Translations under genes and position numbers: made by a program
From: Trema orientale
Taxonomy: Eukaryota; Streptophyta; Magnoliopsida; Rosales; Cannabaceae
Assembly (NCBI GenBank): GCA_002914845.1
Contig: JXTC01000316.1
Coordinates: 1-64,000 of the forward strand
DNA length: 64,000 bases
Reading direction: 5' to 3'
In this document: positions 23,956-37,344 of the stretch, one piece after another
Position numbering within the stretch: position 1 is the stretch's first letter
Layout: the number at the start of each line of letters is the position of its first letter
The notes under the pieces: generated by a model
Seen by the model: only the letters and a program-made list of their open reading frames with translations
Database searches by the model: none
What the model was told of the DNA's origin: nothing

Positions 23956-25299
23956 ATTAATGATGCACGTCTTTTTATGCACATTATTATAGCCGTTGAA
24001 TCACCATTGGATGATGATCCAATGGCTAAAAAAAATACCTACATAGAGGTAAAAAAAAAAAAAAAACCTATTAAATTGGCAACCATATATATATATATTC
24101 TAAAGGAAGCATTTTCCTTTCTAAATGTTTTGAAGCCATATCTATGAGGCTTGTTTGACCCTAAGGTTTTTAATTAGAGTTGTTTATGGTTTGATGTCTT
24201 CGGTTTAATAGCAAAGCCACAATCCAAAATATCTGTTTATTGATTCATTGCTTTTAAATTTTAAAGTGAAATCATAATCAAACCAAACCAAAGTTGAGTT
24301 TGTTTTGTTTTGAACATTTCAAACGAAATTCATCCCATTGAAAATTAAAGTAAATTACTTGGTCATAAAATTCTTAAACCAAATGAGTTTGTCATATCAA
24401 ATTCAAAGAAAAATTCAACTTCAAAGTTAAAAGTTTTTTTAAAAAAAAAAAAAAATTACATAAAGCTAGACACACATTAATTTGTACTTAAATTTCAGAC
24501 ATTCCATTAAAAAATATCACATTTTTTATTATATAAATGTACATGTACATTTCTAGCCGCAGAAAAAAAAAATATACATGTACGTGCATATAGAATTGTA
24601 TTCATAAGGGAAAAACAAAAACATTACGGTTTGGCTTGATTTCAACCGTTTAACCCATTGAAACTACAAATAAAACCAAATCAAATTAATGGTTTTTGAA
24701 AATTTAAAACAATAACTATGCCAAACAAGAATGTTGGTTTAATCTGATTTCATTTTGTTTACAATGAATACCGTAAATTTAATTTTATCTTCCAAATTCA
24801 AAACTTCTTTTAGATATAATATGACTTCTATTCTTTTTAACATTCATTGAATGAGGAAATTTACGACTAAATGTTATAGATTTAAATTAAAAGATTATTT
24901 TTTAACTCATAACTGTATAATTGCAACTCAGAACTTGTTCTCTAACCAACTAAATAACGAAGCTATATATTTGCAAGAAATTATAAAATTTAAATTTAAT
25001 ATCACATTTGAGAAAAAAGAAATGGAAAAATAAATGTATTTCCATTTAAAAAGAAAAAAAGGAAAAAAAATCCACAGTCGTCAGTCTGAGCGCATTATGG
25101 ACGGCCAGGTGGAAACTTTTAAGAGCACTCCGTTTATTCACTAAAGCCCGCCACTCAACTTGCGCAACGGAAACAGTGAAAAGTCCAAAAAGCCCCTCCA
25201 GTCCAAGCAGCACTAGGCTGGGAAGTAGCGAAAAGGAGAGTGCCCTAAAAAAGCGAAAAAGGAGAGAAGTAAGCTGCGATGCGATAAAAAAACATCCTC
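23956..25299. other. AT-rich intergenic DNA upstream of FRL3
   Basis: About 24150-24790 is rich in 'aaccaaacc'/'ggtttgg' type words on both strands, which is common in decayed hAT-like elements, but no ends can be fixed. About 25070-25290 becomes less AT-rich and is probably the FRL3 promoter. No gene is seen. Confidence 0.35.
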
Positions 25300-27335
25300 T
25301 CTCGCTTGTCTGAAACTTTCCTCTTTCACTCTTTTGTCTTTGTGCGTCCTATGTAGGGATTTGCGGAGTCGCAGCCACCCACTCACTCACTCGCTCATCC
25401 CATCTCCCAACAACCTTAATGGATTGATTGTTTCTCGGGAAAATTCTCTGTCCTTGAAATTCCATCTCTCTGGTAAAATTTTCTCTCCCTCTTGCTCTCG
25501 CTCCTTGCCTAATTTTGCTTTCTAATGTCTTCCTCCTTTAGCTTTTTTCATTCAGATCGGCGCTGTTTGTTTCGGAAGAAAATGTCTTCGTTTTCCTAGA
25601 AAATTTGGTTAATTTTCCCTTGTTAAAGCTCGGGTTACGAAAGGAAACCGCCTTTGGAGTAGTTAATTTTGAAGAAATGTTGGTTTTCAGCTGTTTTACG
25701 TAGTTTCTCGATTTTCTTTTTTCTTTTTCTTTTTTTTGATTCTTTCTGTGCTGGTTTTGTTTAATTAGGGTTTTGATTGATTTTGTGAGTTGAACGTCTG
25801 ACGATCTCTTAGTTGGATATCTTAATCGTTGGAATTCAAGCTTCTTATAGCTGGTGAGTTATTTTGTCTTTGTTTTTTCTTTTTTTCTTTTTTTTTTTTT
25901 ACAGATTTTTTATCTGTTCGATTTCAGCTTCTCATATATGAGTTTTTGAATTCGACGTTGTAAAGGTTAATGCTTTTACTTAGGGAAGTTTTAAACTGAT
26001 GAGAAGATGATCAAAGTAGTGAAATGGGGGAATAGAAACTAGTAAGGTTGGATGATGAATAAGTTTACAGTTGTACGTTACGCTTTAGCAGTCTACTACG
26101 TTCTTATAGTTTCTATAGTTAGTAGGGTCTCCACAGTAATGCTTATGTGTATCGGACTCATAAGGTTTCGGCATTAAAGTAGTCAGAATATCTAGTTTCA
26201 TGCACTTTAATAGCATTCGAATTTTATGTGAAATTCTATGTTTGGTTGGGAAGATTTGGCGGCAGGTATTCAATTGGTAATGCTTTGAGTTGTGGAACCG
26301 CAGATTATTTTCAGCGCTTGGTATTTTTAATTAATGCTTCACGCATGACATTGTAGAATTTTAACTATCAAATTTTAATATAAGAAAAGGTTCACTTGTC
26401 TCGTGTATTTTATTCAGATGTTATACGGTTTTGTGCTACAAAGCGACTCTAAGTTGCTTATTTTAGACATCTGTATCTTAAGATGTTAGTGTTAATGAAA
26501 GATAACGATGGAGGATGGGAACACTGAATTTGTTTATTTATTTTTTTCCCCATCTCAAATGTTACAAACTTACAAGAACAGGATTTAGATGTAGAGTGAA
26601 GTAAGAACATGAAGGAAAAGTGATGAATAATTACATGAAGGAAAAGTGATGAATAATTATTGAATGGAAGGGAGGAAACACTATTTGTGCTCTTAGTTGG
26701 TCACTGGTTATGGCATTCAGTTCCTCATACTTTCGGACTTGAGATCTTGCATAAATATCTATATTTGTTTGGGTTTGCATTTTTATATGGATTAGATGTG
26801 GTTTTGTGTTGGCGTATTTCGCTCTTCTTTGTAGAAGTATCTCATTCAGATGCATCAACTCTTGGTTATGTTCAATTATGATTATGGATGGTACTTATCA
26901 ATAAGTTACGAAAGTTGAATATGCTTCCTATGTTCTTTTTCTATAATGAAATGCTAATCTTTCACCTTTTTTGGGTTTGGCCTGTGCATTTGCCTTGTCA
27001 ATTTACTGTTTATTTGAAATAGCTTAGAAGCTATGTAGGTTACAGAATTTAAAAGATCATTTAAGGAATTTGAGACATTAGTTCTTTATGAGGCGGTGAG
27101 GATATGGTTTTGGGTTTGGCATCATGGTAGTAATAACTGGTCTTTTCTTTAGTTGGCATGCCTTTGGTTAGTATGGTGAAGTATTGTTTTGCATGATATT
27201 GAAGTTGCAATTAGTTAAGCTTGCTGTTGTGGATTGTGGTTAATAGTTCTTTTTCTGCAGCATATTTGTTTTGGATTACACTGAAAACTTCCTTCCTTCC
27301 TTTCTGATCTCTTTTCTACGTTCAGATTCTCTGTC
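25300..27335 (+). promoter_or_regulatory. Probable FRL3 5' leader with leader intron
   Basis: A CT-rich stretch (25308-25545) typical of plant leaders is followed by T-rich DNA to 27325, where 'ctacgttcag' forms a good 3' splice site 10 bp before the FRL3 start codon. A donor-like 'ctggtgagtt' lies near 25852. This suggests a long leader intron, an inference from splice-like words only; no transcript evidence is available. Confidence 0.4.
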
Positions 27336-29908
27336 ATGGAAGATACTCATTCAGTTGCTACACTGATAGACTCTACAACCTCTAAGATACAACAGCTTCA
27401 GAAAGCATTTGCTGAACTTGAAAGTCACAGGGCCATATCCCTTAACTTGAAATGGAAAGAACTTGAAGAACATTTTCATGGGCTTGAAAAGTCTTTAAAG
27501 AGGCGTTTTCATGAGGTGGAAGACCAAGAAAAGGAGTTTGAGAACAGAACAATTAAAGCCCGAGATTTGTTGGAGAAGCGAGAAGCAGCTATAGTGGCCA
27601 AGGAACAAGCTTCGTTGGAGAGTCTTCAACAGAAGAGGGATGCTGCTGTATTTGCCATTGCTACTGCTCGAGATAAGCACAGGAAGGTATCATCTGAGGA
27701 GCCTGCTGTTGTCAATGAAGAGAATCAAGGCGGGCAACAAAGCACAGAAGAGACACCACAAGACATTATAACTTCTGATGGTAACTTAGAGGGAGTGAAA
27801 AGTCCTGAAAGTGGGCATGAAGAAGTGAAGTCTTATCCCCAGTTAGTAAAACTATGTGAAGAGATGGACTGTGAAGGGCTTCACAAATTTATATCAGACA
27901 ACAGAAAGAATCTTGCTGCCTTAAGGGATGAAATTCCATTTGCATTAAGAGCTGCAACCAATCCTGCATCTTTTGTGTTAGAATCTTTGGAAGACTTTTA
28001 CCGTGTGGAAGTTCCCAATATGGATGGGAAGAAGGATTCAAACCTCTTAGGTCTCCGCCGAACATGTATCATGTTGATGGAATGTCTGTGCATTTTGTTA
28101 ACAAGCCTGGATTTGGTCTCTGCTTCTAAGGTAATCACAGAAGAGGTTAAGGAACAAGCAAAGGCAATCGCTGAAGAATGGAAACCAAAGTTGGATGCTC
28201 TTGATCTGGATGCTAGCAATGGGAACTCTTTAGAGGCACATGCATTTCTGCAACTTCTGGCCACTTTTGGTATTGCCTCTGATTTTGAAGAGGAAGAATT
28301 ATCCAGGCTAGTACCAATGGTTTCTCGTCGTCGCCAGACAGCTGATCTGTGCCGTTCCCTTGGATTGTCTGAGAAAATGCCAGGTTTGTCTTTCATTATG
28401 CATATGAACAGAAGCCTATCATAAATCGTCTGTTAATATGTTCACTTGTTTGTACTGTTGAAGTGATCTTAGAAGTTAGAACTTATCACCTCTGTTTGTC
28501 AAAACTAGGTCACTTTTCCTTTTCTTAGTACTATGTTTTTTTTTTTTTTTGGAATGATTCTTAGTACTATGTTGGTGCTGCTATATTTGGCCTCTTCCAC
28601 TTTCTTTCCTATAACTTTTTTTAATATAATATAAGTATATATATGTGTGTGGGTATGTGTACTGTAAGTCTATAATATTATAAGACTCAGAAACATTTAG
28701 TTGGGATTTGGGAATGTGTCAAATTCTCTGTTCTTTCGCTGATGCTGTGTCATTTTTTGACTGTCGAATTGATATAGCATTATGTGGGCCTAGTCCTTGT
28801 CAGTGCCAAGACTTTTGGGACATTATCATTATTGAAATTCTATTTCTAGTATGGTTTAAAATCTGTAGTTTGGACTTTTAATATACTTGTAGCATACCTC
28901 ATTTCTTCTTGAGTATCGACCTGTATGTTCATGCTGGGTGATTGTAAAGTAGCATGTACGTGTGGATCTTGCACTTGCACCTTAGTGGAGAAGTCCAGCT
29001 AATCAAGCAAAGCTGACTTGCAGTTGCTGGCAATTTTAAGGATAGACAGATGGGTCCATATAAGATCTCTATCATCTGTCTTGATGGACTAGATGGAGAC
29101 ACACTGAAAATGAGGAAATTTCATCAATTCCAGATCCCAATCTCATTTTGTTTTGTTGGATTCTACAGGTGTAATCGAAGTACTAGTTAATAGCGGAAGA
29201 CAAATTGATGCAGTGAACTTGGCTTTTGCATTTGAACTCACAGAGCAGTTCTCTCCCGTGGCTTTACTGAAATCCTACTTGAAGGAGGCGAGAAAAGCTT
29301 CTTCATCTTCACCATCCAAACCAGGAAATACATCTCCAACTGTTCAGGTGCATGGCCATTCTGAGATAAAGTCAACTAAATATGCCTATCATACATCTCA
29401 TATTTTGTTGTGCCTAGCAAAGCTATGCTTGGTGCAGAACAAATTGTAATCTCAAACGGATACGACGTGTCTAACCGCTTTATTATTGTTTCAGAATGAG
29501 GTGAATGAGCGAGAGCTGACTGCTCTTAAGGCTGTGGTCAAGTGCATTGAAGAGCATAAGCTTGAGGAGCATTACCCTGTGGATCCGCTCCAAAAACGGG
29601 TTCTCCAGCTGGAGAAGGCCAAGGCAGACAAGAAAAGGGTGACTGAAGCTGCAAAGCCTCAACCCAAGAGACCTCGAGCTAATGGCGTTGGGCCTCGTGT
29701 TGCTAATAATGCTGCTGAAAAGACTTTCTATCCTAGAGTTGCTGATAATAGGTATCCGCCGTATGTTTATGAAAGACCCTATGTCTACCCCGGACCAAAT
29801 GACAATCACTGCCCTTCTCTGCTCGGTTCTGCTACTTACAGTCTCTCTCCCGGACATGGCAACTACTTTGCAAATGGCTACCAGTACCAGACTGCGTATC
29901 TGCACTAG
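27336..29908 (+). CDS. FRL3: FRIGIDA-like protein (FRL3-type)
   Basis: Nuclear protein of the FRIGIDA family, whose members support flowering-time control; the exact role of FRL3 members is poorly known. Exons 27336-28383, 29169-29347 and 29495-29908 give 546 residues, close to the family size. The N-terminal third is predicted coiled coil (KIQQLQKAFAELESH, then LEEHFHGLEKSLKRRF). The Frigida domain follows from YPQLVKLCEEMDCEGLHKFI (about 168) through VPMVSRRRQTADLCRSLGL and across the first intron to VNLAFAFELTEQFSPVALLK. The C-terminal tail is low-complexity with basic KRPRANG, a likely nuclear signal. All splice sites are GT-AG. It lies beside BIR1 as in Arabidopsis, which supports orthology with At5g48385. 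Confidence 0.92.
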
Positions 29909-32127
29909 TTAGTAAAAATGGCCAAAAGGTGACTGATCCTCTCATGTTAACGGTTAGTCTTAACCCTGCAGTTCGTTGATGTTCCAATGTATGAATGAAT
30001 TTAGTACCTAAAAAAAATGACCCCCCAAAAAAAAAAAAAATCCTTCTTGTTAATTTGTTAGTTGATGTACCAGAAGATATTTTGATCCTCTAATATATGC
30101 ACTTATGTTTTTCTTTTTGTATATAAGCTTATTCCGTCTTAACCGCGTCTTCGCTTTGCATTAGAGTATTTTGCATGTACACTGGGTAGGATTATTTATG
30201 CCCTTGGCCCCTACTCTATCATTTTGTTTCAGAGGGTCACTTTGCATTTATTTTCATTTCAATGAAGCCCTGACCATGCTTTTTTTTTTTTTTTTTGATG
30301 AGAATTAAACTTCATTAAATTTAAGCCCTGACCATGCTGATCAGTGATGTGAAGCCTTTCTTGTGCTTTTTAAGCCCTGACCATGCTGGGTTTCTCTATG
30401 GGTGTGGTCTAAATTTTTGAGTCTCCTAAGATTTAGACAGACGCGACGCGGTGTATCCACGAATCGACTCAATTTTAAAAAATAAATGTCGTCTTTTGGG
30501 AGAAAAAAAATCATACTTCAATTTTGTAGGGGAAAATAAATGTCGCGGTGTATTTTTATTGTGATCCTTTTTTTTTTAACCAAAAATAATAATTTTGATT
30601 TTTTTTTAGTTTATTTATGGAAAAAGAGTTAGTCTTGGTCTTGCCTAATTATAGATAGGGGTGGCAATTCGTGTTGTCGTGTCATATTCGTGTCGTGTCG
30701 TGTCGATGCATATATATAACGAGCAATTGTCAAACCCAAACCCGACACGTTTATTATTCGTGTCATGATTTGTAAACCCACACCCGACACGCTAAATAAA
30801 CAGGTTAACCTGTGAGCGACACATTTAACACATTATTTAAATAGGTCGTATTCAGATCGTGTCCAATGTAACACGATCTGCTAACCTGTATATTGTTAAC
30901 TCGTTAATTGAACTCAATTTAACATGTTAATATTAAATATGCTGTATTTGGTTCAACTTGACATAACGTATTAACCTATTAATTTTAACATGTTAACTTA
31001 TTTCATATTTTCAATATAACTTGATATAATCTATTAACTTATTTTATATTTCCAATAGGGGTGTTCATGGCCGGTTTGGATGGTCTAAATCGTCAATCCA
31101 GAAACCAATCCGAATGTGCGGTTTGGCCGATTTACCAATCCGTGCGATTTGAGTTTGTGGATTCAAACTGGCCAAACCGCACTTACATTTTTGCGGCCGG
31201 TTTGGGCGGTTTCCGCAGTTTGAAAACTTACAAAATTTGAATTAATATAATATCAACTAAGCTCATATCAAAATCATATTTCATCTAAAATATAAAGTCC
31301 AAATATAAAACGAAACCATAACATAGTTAAAAGCTATAACCAAATCGAAAGACAATTTGGTCCCAATGTTCTAATTTTTGCAATTAACTAATTAAGCTTT
31401 TATATTTTTTGATTTTATACAATTTAGTCATTGAACTATTTAAATTGCAATATTCTTATAAATTTTTAATGTAAAACAAATATAAGGAGCGTATGGTAAT
31501 ATATGAAAGTGTATATGAGAGAGAATATGAAAATTTTGAGAATAAAAAAAGACCAATCACATAAGAATTTTCTTCAAATTTGTAATTCAAAAAATCCTAA
31601 AATATACAAATAATATCTTTTTAAATTCCTCTAATTTTTTTCTCCATTTATTTTCCTTCAAATACCCTTTTAAATATTATAACATGGTCCTCACGTGTAT
31701 TTTTCTTTAGAAACTTAAGATAGTATTGCAATTTTAACAATTCAGGGACTAAATTATATGACATCAGAAAATTCAGAGGCCTAATTGCCAAAATTATAAC
31801 GTTGGAGACCAAATGGTAACTACTTGACTGGGAGAGGGACCATTTGAGCGATTAAAACTAACAAGAACAACCACGGGGGGAAGGCAAAAGAAAAGGGAGA
31901 AAAAGCCTGGGTTGGGTTACATGGGCCTATTCTAGCAAGCCCAAATTTAGGGTCTTATAAAAATATGACTAAATTTTGAGCCTAATTTAAGTAAATATCG
32001 CTTTGTCAAATGTTATAATAAATATCTAGTATATATATTCATATACAAAGTATAAAAAATTATATACCCAGTATATTTCGGTACAGTAACTGAAATTGGT
32101 AAATAAGCATATCTACCAAACATAAAA
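29909..32127. other. Intergenic DNA with transposon remnants
   Basis: About 29909-30200 is the FRL3 3' region. Two segments look like left ends of hAT-type elements: 'ataggggtggcaattcgtg' at about 30657 and 'aataggggtgttcatggcc' at about 31055, each followed by the usual CG-rich words (acccgacacg; ggtttgggcggttt). Neither right end is clear. A 'gggactaaattatatgac ... gagaccaaatggtaac' type repeat lies at 31740-31850; a similar one is at about 42310-42400. No gene is seen. Confidence 0.45.
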
Positions 32128-32360
32128 GGGCGCGTCTACAGTAGGAGCGCCCCTACGTAAGGCCCTATCTATTCACCGTTGGATGGGAATCTGTATATAA
32201 ATAGATTCTCCACAGATTCCTGTTATTCCCCACAGATTCCTATCCAACGATAATTAAGGCATGACCCTACGTAGGGAAGCTCCTACCATAGTCATCCCCA
32301 ACGTAAAAATATATATACTTGGATATTTAGCTATAAAATTTAAAAAATGGATTCAAATAT
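31930..32360 (-). repeat. Dispersed repeat, copy 2, split by a MITE
   Basis: In reverse orientation this matches 8208-8490. The match is interrupted exactly at 32128-32299 by a 172-bp transposon and its target duplication, then continues. A further partial copy, with 'tatagcaaaatgtctagtatatatgc' and 'taaagtaacttaaatttg', follows at about 32350-32510. Confidence 0.65.
32128..32299. mobile_element. MULE-like MITE, 172 bp, copy 1
   Basis: The element begins GGGCGCGTCTACAGTAGGAG and ends with the complement of GGGGATGACTATGGTAGGAG. It is flanked by AACATAAAA (32119-32127) and AACGTAAAA (32300-32308), a 9-bp target duplication with one difference. Long inverted halves including 'ccgttggatgggaatctgt' and 'acagattcctatccaacg' let it fold into a hairpin. 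No protein is encoded. The 9-bp duplication suggests mobilisation by a Mutator-like transposase. Confidence 0.85.
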
Positions 32361-32711
32361 TATAGCAAAATGTCTAGTATATATGCTTATATACCAAATT
32401 TAAAATTTTATATACCAAATATAAAAAATTATATACTCAATACATTTTAATAAAGTAACTTAAATTTGTAGATATGTTTATTTACCAAAAATATTAGTCA
32501 TATCTCCCAAATATTTTATGCTGCTTATCTCTTACGACACACTAAATAGCGTCGTATAACCATAACCATCTCTCTCTTAACAATCTCAAGCCGCGGTTCT
32601 CTTCATTTCCTTTCCCTCCAAGAATAAACAATTCCCATTCAAAAAGCCCTCTCTCTCTATCTCTATCTCTATCTCTGTCTCTGTCCTTGATTTCCCGCTA
32701 AACCAGATGAG

Positions 32712-35700
32712 ATGAGAATCGATGAGATCTCGACCCAGGAGCTAGGGCACAAACTCCACCATGACTCTCAACCTAAACCTCAATCTCAATCTCAGCACCA
32801 CTATCACCATCTCCTCTCCCAAATCGAGTCCTCAATCAGCCAAGCCGAAAACCTATCGCCGGAAAAGCCATTGCCGACCACCATCTCCGACGATCTCAGG
32901 CGCTCCCTGACTCAGCTCGCTCAGTCGCAACCCTTCCCCAACTCCATCAAGCTCCTCGTCTGGAAGCTCAGCTTTCGCCTCTGGAACGCTTGCGTCGATC
33001 TCTCCAATGCCGCCTCCATTCGCTCTCGCTCTTCTCCCTCTCCCTCAATCCTCGCCGAAGAGCACGCCAAGCTCCGCCATCTCGCCGCCGATCTTCTCTC
33101 CGTCGCCGGAGGAGTCGTCGGCGTTCCGTCTCCCGAAATCAAGTCCGCCTCCTTCTACCACAAAACCGGCGTGATCTGGCATGAGCTTCGCAAATTCGAA
33201 CTCGCTTCGGCCTGTTTCGAGAGAGCTACCGATCTTGTGTCAAAGATTGATGCCAGTTCGATCTCGAGTGCAGGAGAGAGGAAGCTGTTGCTGGATCTCT
33301 GCATCGCGAGGTCTCGGACCGCCTGGGAAGTATCGGACCGGAATGTTGCGGTTGCGTTGCTGAACCGGGCCAAGAGCTTGTTGTTCGGGTCGCCTGAGCA
33401 CCACAAAGCGCTTGCGAACCAGTACTCGGTGTTTGGGAAGAGCGTGTTGTCTAAGGATGAGAGTGGTGCTTTAAACGAAGCATTGAGGCTTATGAACGAG
33501 GCTTTGGACCTCTATGAGAAGGGACTGCGGGCAGCGAGAACTCGAGAGGATATGCTAGAGCTTAAGGGATTGAAATCGAAGACGTTACGATTCATCTCGG
33601 CCGTTCATCTGCAGATGGGCGAGTTTGAGAGTGTTATCAAGTGTGTGAAGGTGTTGAGAGAGGGTGACAATGAGGACCGCCATCCTAGCTTGCCTGTCTT
33701 GGCCATGAAGGCGTGGCTGGGTTTGAAAAGGTATGTGGAGGCGGAGAAGGAGCTGAGGGGCATGGTGGTGAATAAGGGCATTCCGGAGGGTGTTTGGGTA
33801 TCTGCTGTGGAGGCTTACTTTCAGGCTGCGGGGACAGCTGGAGCGGAAACGGCAAAGGAAGTGTTCTTGGGACTGTTGGGGCGGTGCAGCATCAGCGCCG
33901 GCGCCGCTGTTAGGGTGGCTCACAGAGTAGTTGGGAATGATGGGAGCAGTTGCGAGGGTTCAAAGGTGAGAGCAAAAGTGGTGGCAGAGCTCGTGTCAGA
34001 TGAAAGGGTAATAGCACTCTTCTCCGGTGAGGCAGCTGCAAAGCAGAGAATGGCAATGCACGCTGTGCTGTGGAATTGGTGAGTTCCTTTGTTCATTTGC
34101 TTAATTGTCTCTGAATGATACTATGTCCTATCAGAATAAGATTTAATTAATTAGGGAAGGAAAAGAGGATGAAAATAAGAAGGGATATTTGGATACAGTG
34201 TTGAAATACTTTGGCAGTAGAAATGAGTGTATTACTGCTTTATGGTACTCCTTTGTGGCCTTAAGATTACAAATGCAACTGAAAAGCATATCCTTAAGAA
34301 AATTGCATAGATGGAATCCTTTTGTATGACAAAAGTTCTGGTTTGATCGCTTTACCTACCATTCTAAGTGGCTCCTTGATCGCTTAGTGCGTGGTGACAG
34401 TATTTGATCCAATGATCGTTTTAGATGCGTACATGGTTGGATCTCACCTTGTTGTTTAGTTGGCACCTTGAGCCTTGAAGAATACAAAGAAATCCGATAT
34501 GTATATAGACGTGTATATGTACTCAAATTTGGAGCTGTTTGTTGATTTCCAACTATCTATTATCTGTTTTACAGTGCTGCAGATCATTTTCGGTCCAAGG
34601 ACTATGAAACGAGTGCGGAAATGTTTGAAAAATCAATGCTTTATGTTCCATATGACATAGAGAATAGGATACTAAGAGGCAAGGGCTTTAGAGTTTTGGG
34701 TCTCTGCCACCTTGGTCTCTCTAGGCTTGACCAAGCTCTAGAATACATCAACGAGTCTGAAAAGGTATTCTTTTGTACAATAAGCTGGATTTCTGGTCCT
34801 GAAGACTAATTGCATCTTGCTCGCAGATCATGTCAACTAAAGTAAAAGTTCAACTTCTAATCTTTTGTGCATTTCTGCAGCTTGAACCCAACATAGCTTC
34901 TGCTTTCCTGAAGGTGCTCTATGTCAACTCTCTTCTTTTATCTCATGCACACACGCAAATGCTCCCATGTGGGATCTGCAAAAAGTTTCTATTGTATTCC
35001 GTATTACAAGATCTTTGCCACAATTTTACTGCAAGTGATATGCAACCTGACATCTCTTCAATCTCATGCAGTTCAAAATCTATCTGCAAAAGAATGACCA
35101 GAGTGGTGCGATTAATCAGATTCAAGCAATGACTACCTGCTCGGATTTTAGTCCAGACTTTCTTTCCCTCTCAGCCCATGAAGCCATTGCTTGCCATGTT
35201 CTTCCTGTGGCTGTTGCCGCTCTGTCAAATCTCCTAAATTTTTATGTCACTGGAAAGTCCATGCCAACAGCAGAAGTTGTAGTTCTACGCACGTTGGTAA
35301 CAATCCTAAGTCAAGAACCTAATAATGAGCAGGAAGTTCTCAAGTTTGTAAAACGAGGTTTCAACCGGGCATCTGAACTTGGGCCTGATTGCTTCTTTGG
35401 AAAAGGTGAAGTGGGAAGACGGGAATGGAATTGGTTTGCTGTGAGTTCATGGAACTTTGGGATAAAAAGTGGGAAGGAGATGAAGTTTCAACTGTGTGCT
35501 GATTTCTTGAGATTGGCATCAGAATTTTATGGTCTACCGGTTGATGGGCAAGTAGATGGAAATAATGTTATGGTATGCAAATCATTAATACTGTCTGTAT
35601 CTGCCATCCTAGCTTCTGAGAATCAGAGGAAGATTGCATTGACCGATGTGGAAGTCAAACAAACCGTGGAACTGCTAGATAGAGCTGGGAAGGTATTTTA

Positions 35701-36527
35701 TTTTTCGTTAGATATTAAGATACATCGATATATTTTACATTATATATTTATGGATATTACCTGAAGGAAAAACAAGTAGAGTTTAAGCTTATGCTCCTCT
35801 ATCTCATTACTAATTTGCGGGGAACATCTCCTTACTCGTAATGGTATTCTTGCCATGCCTGCAGTTACTCAGGTCAATCTCAGTAGGGACTCGGCTTAAT
35901 GATGACCAAGTCAACAGCATTGAGGCCGATCTCTTCTTCGTATACACCCTCTGTGCCTACAATATACAGGGAAGGCTCAACGATTTAGGATCACAACTAC
36001 TCCTTGTAAAAAATTTTGCTAGTTCGAAGGCTTGCGAACCCAAGTACCTCCTTCAGATTGGCCTCAATGCTTTGCAAGGTCCTCCTAATCATGAAGTAGC
36101 TGCCTTTGCTCTAAATGAGTGCCTTACGGCTCTCCTTTCTTCTCCTTTGCCGGAATACCAAAGTGTAGCTCTTATAATCCGGAAGCTCATTGCGGTAGCT
36201 AATGTTCGCAGAGGAGATGCAGATGATGATGCTGTGTATGGTATGTACAAGCAAGCTTACCGAATAATTGTGGGTTTAAAAGACGGCGACTATCCCATCG
36301 AAGAGGGAAAATGGCTGGCTACAACCGCTTGGAACCGGGCAGCTTTGCCTGTGAGGCTTGGCCAGATCGATGTGGCCAAAAAATGGATGAATATTGGTTT
36401 GGAACTTGCTATGCGTGTCCCAGGAATGGAGAGTTACAGGGCATCCATGGAGGATTTTGTTGGCGGATTTGAAAAGGAACTTTGTGTGCAGAATATTGGT
36501 AAAAACGTGCCTCAACTCATAGTATGA
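32712..36527 (+). CDS. ZIP4: Meiotic TPR protein ZIP4/SPO22
   Basis: ZIP4/SPO22 is a tetratricopeptide-repeat scaffold of the ZMM group that promotes class I crossovers in meiosis and acts in the nucleus on chromosome axes. Exons 32712-34078, 34575-34764, 34881-34913, 35072-35692 and 35865-36527 are all in phase with GT-AG sites and give 957 residues, near the Arabidopsis size. TPR-like helices occur at [25 protein letters not shown], at [19 protein letters not shown] and at [16 protein letters not shown] segments. The 33-bp third exon encodes only [11 protein letters not shown]. The first ATG (32707) is stopped at once, so 32712 was used. It follows FRL3 as in Arabidopsis (At5g48390). Its promoter is crowded by repeats ending about 200 bp upstream. 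Confidence 0.93.
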
Positions 36528-36927
36528 CTATTAATGCTCACTAATTGTTCATTTTCTTGTATATAAGTTTTCATCTATACAATAGTTGATCTTATGTAAA
36601 TCACGTTTAGTTCTTTTTGCCTCAAGGTCAAGGCCATCCCATATTTTTAAGTGTAGTTCTCCGCTTTTGCCGGAATTGCGGCAAAGGATGTAGTAGAATG
36701 ACCATCTCCTCGTTGAAAATCACCAAGTTTGGAACTTGGATTTTTTGAGGGGAAAATTTTTTTTTCAAAACTTTCTATTTTCTTTTCTTTACACTGAAAC
36801 AAAAAACGATATATATTTTTTTTAAAAAGAGTGAAAGTTTGATTTGATGTTATTTTGTAATATATAAAATTTTGATACACTAATTAGTAAAATAAAAAAT
36901 GTTAAGATAAAGATCTATAAACTTTTA
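36528..36927. other. ZIP4 3' region, no gene
   Basis: The early part is probably 3' untranslated sequence; AATA-rich polyadenylation-like words occur at about 36580. No other gene is seen. Confidence 0.4.
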
Positions 36928-37344
36928 AGTTATGTTTGGTAGAGAAGAAAGAAAGTAGGAGGGAAAGAAAAATTAAGAGGGAAAGAAAATGTGTAGGATG
37001 GAAAAGAAAGTGTCTTTCTTCTATTGTTGTTTGGTATATAGGAAATAAAGAAAATTAGTATATTTTAAAATGATTGTTTTACACTTTTTATTAAAATTTT
37101 AAAATTAATATATAAATTTATTTTAGTAAATTCATTTTCACACATTGATAAAAAAACTTTTTCTTCCCTTTTTCTCTTTATTTTCGGGAGAAAATATTTA
37201 TATGGGGCCCATTATTTTTTTTTCTCTTATTTTCTCTCCTTTTTTTCTTTCTCTTCCATTTTCCCTCGTACCAAACAATCTAACTTTTTAGTTTCTCTCA
37301 AACTTTTTCTTTCCTCTCGCTTTTCCTTCCTACCAAATATAGCC
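36928..37344. mobile_element. PIF/Harbinger-like MITE, 417 bp
   Basis: The ends are imperfect inverted repeats: AGTTATGTTTGGTAGAGAAG at the left, and the complement of GGCTATATTTGGTAGGAAGG at the right. TTA flanks both sides (36925-36927 and 37345-37347), the duplication typical of PIF/Harbinger elements. The inner parts are purine-rich at the left and pyrimidine-rich at the right, so the element could fold on itself. No protein is encoded. Confidence 0.7.

Noticed and set aside
23173..23992. Three long open frames
   Set aside because: They consist of N translated as X.
25334..25525. 63-codon frame before FRL3
   Set aside because: It is CT-rich leader sequence with no family likeness.
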